Source: Verrucolacustris abundans (GTDB lineage Bacteria > Verrucomicrobiota > Verrucomicrobiia > Methylacidiphilales > Verrucolacustridaceae). From it: 64,000 nucleotides of DNA. Each line of letters begins with the position of its first letter. The first letter of the stretch is position 1. Under the pieces are notes generated by a model, which did not search any database, had not been told where the DNA came from, and saw only the letters and a program-made list of their open reading frames with translations. A program made the translations under genes and the position numbers. The stretch is taken from assembly GCA_965194535.1 (NCBI GenBank), contig OZ239145.1, forward strand, positions 496,001-560,000. The letters are read 5' to 3'. Positions 59,577-64,000 of the stretch are shown here, piece after piece.

Positions 59577-60238
59577 GCCGCGGCCGGAGGGGCGGTGGGG
59601 ACGGGTGCAGCGGAGTTGGGCGGCGGGGGGAGGCTCTCGAGGAGAGAGCGAGCTTCTGGGAGAAAGGCGCTTCCTGTTTTTGCGGCAATGATATCGGTGA
59701 GGACTTGGCGGGCGGCCTCGGGTCGATTTTCCTGAATCTGTATGCGTGCGAGGCCAACGGCGGATCCGGTGCGGAAAGCGTCAGCAGGTTGGGTCGTCAT
59801 GATTCGGAGGTAAAGGGTTTGGGCTGCGGCGCGGTCTCCGCTGGCGGCGAGTTGGTTCGCTTGGGCAAAGCGGGCGGCAGAAGCGAGGGGATGGGAGGGG
59901 AAGTCGCGGGTAAACTTTTCATAGAGGGATGCGGCTTCGCGGAACTCTTTTTTTGAGGTGGCGGAGGAGGCTGATTCTAGAATGGCGAGGGCGGTGGCAG
60001 GTTGACCGGGGTAGTCGCGGATGAGCTGAGCCCAGGTCTCAGGCCCTGGTTTGGTCTCGAGCAGGAGATTTGATTCGGATCTGGCTTTTTCCGATTTGGA
60101 GTATTGCCAGAGGAGAAGGGCGATGCCGGCGAGTAGGGCAAGGGTGATCGGGATGAGGATGCGGGGTTGAAGCCAGGGAGGGATCTGGGCAGGGAGGAGG
60201 CGGGGCTCCTCTGATGGGACGGTGGTGGGGAACGACAT
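59558..60238 (-). CDS. TPR-containing membrane-anchored protein (YfgM-like)
   Basis: A 226-residue protein with one membrane helix (about residues 29-44; PITLALLAGIALLLW). TPR-like helices then run from about 70 to 200, including AASLYEKFTRDFPSHPLASAAR and the GDRAAAQTLYLRIMTTQPADAF region, followed by a Pro/Ala-rich tail. The arrangement resembles YfgM-type accessory proteins of the Sec translocon and other TPR scaffold proteins. A specific role is not shown. It precedes the division cluster but is transcribed away from it. Confidence 0.75.
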   Translation of the reverse strand: MSFPTTVPSEEPRLLPAQIPPWLQPRILIPITLALLAGIALLLWQYSKSEKARSESNLLLETKPGPETWAQLIRDYPGQPATALAILESASSATSKKEFREAASLYEKFTRDFPSHPLASAARFAQANQLAASGDRAAAQTLYLRIMTTQPADAFRTGSAVGLARIQIQENRPEAARQVLTDIIAAKTGSAFLPEARSLLESLPPPPNSAAPVPTAPPAAAQPPAK

Positions 60239-60330
60239 GAGAGGATGAGAATGGGAAAAGGTAGGCTTGAGGGCAAGTCAGTACCTTCATGGGGGGTGGT
60301 TTTGGGGGCTATTTGTGATGGGAATAGGTG

Positions 60331-60375
60331 TTGACGTTGTGGTTAGATGTGGGTAAAAATGGGTAATAGAGGTTA
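60331..60375 (+). promoter_or_regulatory. mraZ promoter with MraZ-box array
   Basis: TTGACG (60331-60336), 17 bp, TAAAAA (60354-60359). Overlapping it are four elements exactly 10 bp apart: TGGTTA (60340), TGGGTA (60350), TGGGTA (60360) and AGGTTA (60370). MraZ is known to bind TGGG-type direct repeats at this spacing upstream of its own gene, so this is an autoregulatory site. The leader is about 40 nt. Confidence 0.7.
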
Positions 60376-60405
60376 AATCTGTTTATTCGTGGTGAACAAA
60401 TACAT

Positions 60406-60846
60406 ATGACGATGAAAGAGGCGTATACGGATCGGTTTGAGTTTTCCTTGGACGACAAGGGAAGGCTCTCCGTGCCCGTGGAGTGGAGGGGGGAAGCATT
60501 CGAGAAGCGATTTTTGGTCATGCCCTCGTCAGACGGATGTTTGCGAATTTACCCTGCGAGTTTTCTTGGGAGAGAGATGGAAAAGTTGTCCAGCCTCGGA
60601 GCGACTTCTGCCGATGCGCGTCGGAAAAGTTTGGAAAAACTGGCGAGTGTAATTCAGGCGGCTGAGCCGGATCAGCAGGGGAGAATCATGATCCGCGAAA
60701 AATTTAGGCAGCACGCGGGGTTGGGTCGGCAAGCGGTTCTAGTGGGAAGGTTGGATCATTTTGAAGTTTGGGACCCGAAGAAGTGGAAAAAAATTGCCCC
60801 GCCTGCCACGACCTTCGAAGAAGTGGCCAAGGAGGTGGGGCTATGA
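60406..60846 (+). CDS. mraZ: Transcriptional regulator MraZ
   Basis: A 146-residue protein with two AbrB-like SpoVT domains. The first contains FEFSLDDKGRLSVPVEWR and FLVMPSSDGCLRIY, the second EPDQQGRIMIREKFRQHAG and VLVGRLDHFEVWDPKKW. MraZ is the conserved first gene of the division/cell-wall cluster and represses its own promoter. The DNA repeats it would bind are directly upstream. The stop overlaps an ATG of a short downstream frame (ATGA, 60843-60846). Confidence 0.96.
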   Translation: MTMKEAYTDRFEFSLDDKGRLSVPVEWRGEAFEKRFLVMPSSDGCLRIYPASFLGREMEKLSSLGATSADARRKSLEKLASVIQAAEPDQQGRIMIREKFRQHAGLGRQAVLVGRLDHFEVWDPKKWKKIAPPATTFEEVAKEVGL

Positions 60847-61028
60847 TGATCGACTCGATCGCTTTTGTGCCTCGCCATATTTCGACGGGAGTCTGCCTTC
60901 CTCACTCTCCGAAACTTTTCCACGGTACCGCAGTTCATCGCCGCTCCAAAAGTGGCCGATGGCTCTCGCGGTGTCGGGAACTCCTCCGAATTACCGGGGG
61001 AAGAAAAACAACCGACTCTCGCAACTGA
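60843..61028 (+). CDS. Small ORF coupled to mraZ (61 codons, uncertain)
   Basis: An ATG overlapping the mraZ stop by 4 bp opens a 61-codon frame ending at 61028. The product is basic, with a Cys in GVCLPHSPK and a Ser/Arg-rich end. No family is recognised. Its arrangement is exactly that of coupled genes in this genome, but codon quality is poor, and another frame (60865-61170, TTG start, 101 codons) covers the same DNA. It could equally be untranslated spacer or the remnant of a gene. Confidence 0.3.
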   Translation: MMIDSIAFVPRHISTGVCLPHSPKLFHGTAVHRRSKSGRWLSRCRELLRITGGRKTTDSRN

Positions 61029-61276
61029 TTCCGTAGGACGCGCCCGGGAGGCACGTTCCAGCGGATCGGTTCGGGCGTCCCAGGAGGTAGAATATGGACT
61101 GGAAGCAGATGATGAGGGGAAAACTCGCATGCGGCTTTTCTTGCCGCCGAGACGGTTCCGGAAGAGTTGAGGGTCACGGGGTGGTGAAGCTTCCGAAACG
61201 CAATGCGTATGAAATCATCGGCCTCCGGCGACCCGTCCGACGGGAAATCCTCCGGTTGCGTCCCACCCTCTAAGGC
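60847..61276 (+). other. 430-bp mraZ-rsmH intergenic region
   Basis: In most bacteria rsmH follows mraZ almost directly; here 430 bp lie between. Besides the two small frames, it contains a bulged stem: GGACG-C-GCCCG (about 61034-61044) with CGGGCGTCC (about 61073-61081). Base skew is C-richer than in neighbouring plus-strand genes. No tRNA, RNase P, tmRNA or SRP RNA signature was found. An RNA element or degenerate gene is possible. Confidence 0.4.
61094..61273 (+). CDS. Small basic protein (59 codons) directly upstream of rsmH
   Basis: A frame of 59 codons with an ideal ribosome site (AGGAGGT, 6 bases before the ATG) and a stop 3 bp before the rsmH GTG. The product is strongly basic, with two Cys close together (LACGFSCRRDG) and a C-terminal run IIGLRRPVRREILRLRPTL. 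The family is not recognised. The ribosome site and spacing argue for translation. It may be a leader peptide coupling rsmH translation, or a small division-cluster protein. Confidence 0.45.
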   Translation: MDWKQMMRGKLACGFSCRRDGSGRVEGHGVVKLPKRNAYEIIGLRRPVRREILRLRPTL

Positions 61277-62191
61277 GTGGAACACGTCCCTGTTCTTTTG
61301 GAGGAGATCTTGACCATGTTGCAACCTGCTCCTGGACGCACGATGTATGACGCGACGTTTGGGCGCGGGGGTCATGCTCGTGCCTTTCTGAAGCAGGGAG
61401 CCCGTGTGGTAGCTCTGGATGTGGATCCTGCCGCCGAAGTAGAGGCAGAGAAATTGACGGCTGAGGTGGGTGCAGATCGGTTTCGTTTCCACCGTGTGAA
61501 TTTCAGTGATTTGGCCAGCGTGGCGGAGAAAGAGGGTGCTGCAGATGGCCTTTTGCTCGATCTGGGAATTTCATCTCCACAAGTGGATCAAGCTGAGAGA
61601 GGATTTAGTTTTCAGCAGAGCGGTCCGCTGGATATGCGTATGGATCCGACTCGTGGCACGACGGCGGCTGATCTGGTGAACCATCTTTCCGAGCCAGAGT
61701 TGAGAAACCTTTTGCGGGATGGCGGAGAGGATCGGGATCCAGGAAAAATCGCGCGGGCGATTGTAAGAGCCCGACCTTTGGTCACGACGGCGGACTTGGC
61801 CACAGCGGTATGCCGAGCAACACGACCTGCCCGGCCGGGGATCAAGCATCCTGCGACAAGAACGTTTCTGGCTCTTCGCAGAGCAGTGAATCGGGAGGGA
61901 GAAGTGTTGGATCGTGCTTTAGCGGCGGTTCCGAAAGTTTTGCGAGCAGGGGGAAGGATGGCGGTCTTGACGTATCACTCGGCGGAGGATCGGGTGGTGA
62001 AACATTGGATTCGAGATCATGCGGAGGAGGAAAAGCGGGAGATGGGAATGGCTTTTGGGCAGCCCAATCCTGAACGTTGGGTGAAAGCGTTAGATGAAAG
62101 CGTGCCGACGGAGGAGGAGATTGCGAAAAATCCTCGTGCGCGAAGTGCGCGATTACGTGGAGCCGAGCGATTGGGGGAGGTGAAGTCGTGA
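61277..62191 (+). CDS. rsmH: 16S rRNA (cytosine-1402 N4)-methyltransferase RsmH (MraW)
   Basis: A 304-residue SAM methyltransferase. It begins HVPVLLEEIL, with SAM-binding MYDATFGRGGHARAFL, LLLDLGISSPQVDQAERGFSF, the PLDMRMDP motif and the C-terminal VLTYHSAEDRVVKHW. It methylates C1402 in the ribosomal P-site. The GTG at 61277 lies 3 bp after a small frame with its own ribosome site, so initiation may be coupled. The ftsL GTG overlaps its TGA. Confidence 0.96.
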   Translation: MEHVPVLLEEILTMLQPAPGRTMYDATFGRGGHARAFLKQGARVVALDVDPAAEVEAEKLTAEVGADRFRFHRVNFSDLASVAEKEGAADGLLLDLGISSPQVDQAERGFSFQQSGPLDMRMDPTRGTTAADLVNHLSEPELRNLLRDGGEDRDPGKIARAIVRARPLVTTADLATAVCRATRPARPGIKHPATRTFLALRRAVNREGEVLDRALAAVPKVLRAGGRMAVLTYHSAEDRVVKHWIRDHAEEEKREMGMAFGQPNPERWVKALDESVPTEEEIAKNPRARSARLRGAERLGEVKS

Positions 62192-62541
62192 GCCGTAATC
62201 AGATTCGCAGAACGAATCAGGTGGGAGGAACGCAGTTGGCTCGTTTTCTTTTGGCGGCGGGTCTGGCGACCTCTTTGGTTGTGGCTTTTGTTCTTTTGCA
62301 TGTCTCGAACATTCGGGCTGCTGGAGAGTTGAAAAAATTGGAGACGGCCAGGGCTAGGCAGGAGGATGTTCTAAAATCGGCGCGTCTTTTGTCCGAAAAG
62401 TTGCGATCTCCCAAGTATTTGACGGAGCAGGCGGCGCATATGAATTTAGGTTTGGTCAGCGTGAGTGAGTTAGAAATGTATGAGGCCCCTGTTCGAAAAA
62501 CTTGGCAAGCGACGGATTTAGCAAAAGAGGAGGCAAGGTGA
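62188..62541 (+). CDS. ftsL: FtsL-like cell-division protein
   Basis: A 117-residue bitopic protein: a short basic N-terminus, one transmembrane helix (about 19-42; LARFLLAAGLATSLVVAFVL) and a periplasmic coiled coil (ELKKLETARARQEDVLKSAR and following heptads). The position between rsmH and ftsI is that of ftsL, a partner of FtsB and FtsQ that activates FtsW-FtsI. Sequence is poorly conserved in this family, so the call rests mostly on topology and context. GTG start and stop both use 4-bp GTGA overlaps with neighbours. Confidence 0.8.
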   Translation: MSRNQIRRTNQVGGTQLARFLLAAGLATSLVVAFVLLHVSNIRAAGELKKLETARARQEDVLKSARLLSEKLRSPKYLTEQAAHMNLGLVSVSELEMYEAPVRKTWQATDLAKEEAR

Positions 62542-64000
62542 ACCCACGCCGGCGAATCATGGCGGTATCGTTCGTTTTCGCTTTTTGCTTAACGGTTGTG
62601 TCGTGCAAGTTGATTTGGATTCAGTTGGTGAAGCAGGAGAGTTATCGGGCAGAAGCGATTCGCTGTCATACCCGCGGGGAACCCGTGCCAGCCCAGCGAG
62701 GCTCCATTTTGGATGTGAGTGGTCGGGTGCTCGCACAGAGCATGCCGCTCATTGAGGTTCATTTGGATGGGAAGATTCTTGCGCAGGAGCCTAAGGAACT
62801 GCCTGTGATTGCTTCGATTTTGGGAGTTTCTGCCGAGTGGTTGAAAGGCCAAGTGGACCCCGAGAATCGTTATCTAAAAGTTGCAGAAGGAATCAGTGTG
62901 GAGACGGAAGGGAAATTAAAAGCCAGCAAGTTGCGTTCTGTCATTACGGAAAGAAAAACGGCACGAAATTATCCGAACGGGTCGGAGACGGCTCAAATTT
63001 TAGGGTATGTGAATTCGATGGAAGTCACGCCAGTGGGAATGGCAAAGCCACTGACGGTGGAGGTGGGGGAGGCGGGTGTTGAGAAATCGATGGATCGGTA
63101 CTTGCGAGGAGTGGCTGGCGAGAGACGAATTATTCAAGACGTGAGACGCAGAGAAATTCCCTACTTCCGTCTGAGTGATCGTCCCGCACGGGATGGATAT
63201 CATGTCGTTTTGACCGTCGATCAGGGAATCCAACATGTTGTGGAGAAGGAAGCCGATGCGTTGGTGGAGAAGTATCAGCCTGAGACGTTGCAAATCGTCG
63301 TACTTCGTCCGAGTACGGGGGAAATTTTGGCGATGGTGAGTCGGCCCACGTTTGATCCAAACCAAAGAGCTACGTACGAGTCTTGGGCGGTAAAAAATCG
63401 AATTCTCGCAGACACCTACGAGCCGGGATCCACCTTTAAAATTGTGACGGTAGCAGCCGCGCTGAATGAGAAAGTGGCTGATCTGAACAGCACTTTCTTT
63501 TGTGAAAATGGAGAGATGTTTTATGGAGGATCATCACTGAAAGATCATGAGGATTATGGAATGCTGACGTTGCGTGAGGTGGTAGCCAAATCGAGCAACA
63601 TCGGGATGGCGAAGTTGGCGATTCAGTTAGGGGAGGAGAAGGTGCATGAGTACGCGAGGTTGTTTGGGTTTGGTCAAAAAACGCAACGGGGGGAGGGAGC
63701 GTTGCCTGGGGAGGAGGGAGGTTTGCTGAGGCCGATCCGGAGGTGGAGCAAGCTTTCGATCACGCGTATTCCAATGGGGTACGAAGTGGCCGCTACAAAT
63801 TTGCAAATGGCGTTGGCTTACGGTGCGATCGCGAACGGGGGGAAGAGGATGGAGCCACGCATCATCAAAGCCGTGGTGGATCGTGACAATCGGGTCGTGT
63901 TGCAGTTCCTCCCTAAAGTGGTTTGTCAGGCCATTCAGCCAGAGACGGCCGAAAAAATGGTGGAAGCTTTACGGGGTGTGGTTTCGGATCAGGGTACAGC
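62538..64000 (+). CDS. ftsI: Peptidoglycan D,D-transpeptidase FtsI (partial, runs off the window)
   Basis: At least 487 codons are seen, without a stop. A short basic N-terminus and one membrane helix (about 9-27) lead to the PBP dimer domain (AQRGSILDVSGRVLAQS). The transpeptidase domain has the nucleophile motif Ser298-Thr-Phe-Lys301 (EPGSTFKIVT) and the SSN motif in AKSSNIGMAKLA. The KTG motif must lie beyond position 64000. It makes septal cross-links with FtsW. The GTG at 62538 overlaps the ftsL stop and has a GAGGAGG ribosome site. Confidence 0.95.
   Translation, partial: MNPRRRIMAVSFVFAFCLTVVSCKLIWIQLVKQESYRAEAIRCHTRGEPVPAQRGSILDVSGRVLAQSMPLIEVHLDGKILAQEPKELPVIASILGVSAEWLKGQVDPENRYLKVAEGISVETEGKLKASKLRSVITERKTARNYPNGSETAQILGYVNSMEVTPVGMAKPLTVEVGEAGVEKSMDRYLRGVAGERRIIQDVRRREIPYFRLSDRPARDGYHVVLTVDQGIQHVVEKEADALVEKYQPETLQIVVLRPSTGEILAMVSRPTFDPNQRATYESWAVKNRILADTYEPGSTFKIVTVAAALNEKVADLNSTFFCENGEMFYGGSSLKDHEDYGMLTLREVVAKSSNIGMAKLAIQLGEEKVHEYARLFGFGQKTQRGEGALPGEEGGLLRPIRRWSKLSITRIPMGYEVAATNLQMALAYGAIANGGKRMEPRIIKAVVDRDNRVVLQFLPKVVCQAIQPETAEKMVEALRGVVSDQGT

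Noticed and set aside
60847..61276. RNase P RNA, tmRNA or SRP RNA in the mraZ-rsmH gap
   Set aside because: None of their conserved cores (for example GAGGAAAGTCC of RNase P) is present.
60935..61492. 185-codon minus-strand frame between mraZ and rsmH
   Set aside because: It overlaps the first 215 bp of rsmH, has no ribosome site and no recognisable motifs.

Overview
The window is a dense, mostly housekeeping stretch of a bacterial chromosome with very short intergenic gaps and many 4-bp stop/start overlaps. The gene mix suggests a Gram-negative member of the PVC group, most likely Verrucomicrobiota. It includes a mraZ-rsmH-ftsL-ftsI cell-division cluster, a Gld-type ABC operon with a DUF4340 protein, a lipase-maturation-factor homologue, a S23-type four-helix-bundle protein and bacterial-type proS. 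The phylum call is an inference from gene content; no rRNA is present to settle it. Coding strands are strikingly purine/G-rich, except in the giant glycanase gene.

Layout. 1-10.98 kb (+ except typA): the 3' end of a UbiD-type decarboxylase, ubiX, an M16 peptidase, an adenine/adenosine-deaminase-family enzyme, pabB, pabC, proS, convergent typA, an AsmA-like anchored protein and an acyl-CoA/acyl-ACP synthetase. 10.99-17.1 kb: tRNA-Arg, recR-dnaX (-), then divergent rplM-rpsI and argC-argJ-argB. 17.1-20.1 kb: a LytS/LytR-type two-component pair (-) and a divergent bicupin protein. 20.2-26.0 kb: one 1946-residue secreted enzyme joining a lytic polysaccharide monooxygenase, two cellulose-binding modules, a GH5 endoglucanase and a GH18 chitinase. 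26.2-28.7 kb: an L,D-transpeptidase, an LMF1-like membrane protein and a four-helix-bundle protein. 28.8-34.5 kb: a 2-oxoacid dehydrogenase E2, then a long (-) operon: split PPX/GppA and HD proteins, an alkaline-phosphatase-fold protein without its active site, rsmA, a Nudix hydrolase and a CrtI-like desaturase. 35.5-41.2 kb: serS, a ZIP transporter, a DUF429 protein, larC, rpiA and an orphan parA. 41.2-47.5 kb: the ABC/Gld operon. 47.5-54.6 kb: tRNA-Asp, nadB, asnB, an ArnT-like glycosyltransferase, tRNA-Leu and a membrane-anchored subtilase. 54.7-58.1 kb: two PIN-domain toxin-antitoxin modules flanking ilvB. 58.1-64 kb: an all-alpha dUTPase-like NTPase, trxB, a TPR protein and the start of the division cluster, with ftsI running off the end.

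The most unusual item is the cellulose-plus-chitin enzyme at 20202-26042. Also notable are the catalytically emptied alkaline phosphatase, the split PPX, a CTG-start candidate for rsmA, small unannotated ORFs between mraZ and rsmH, and promoters placed so close to start codons that leaderless mRNAs are likely.
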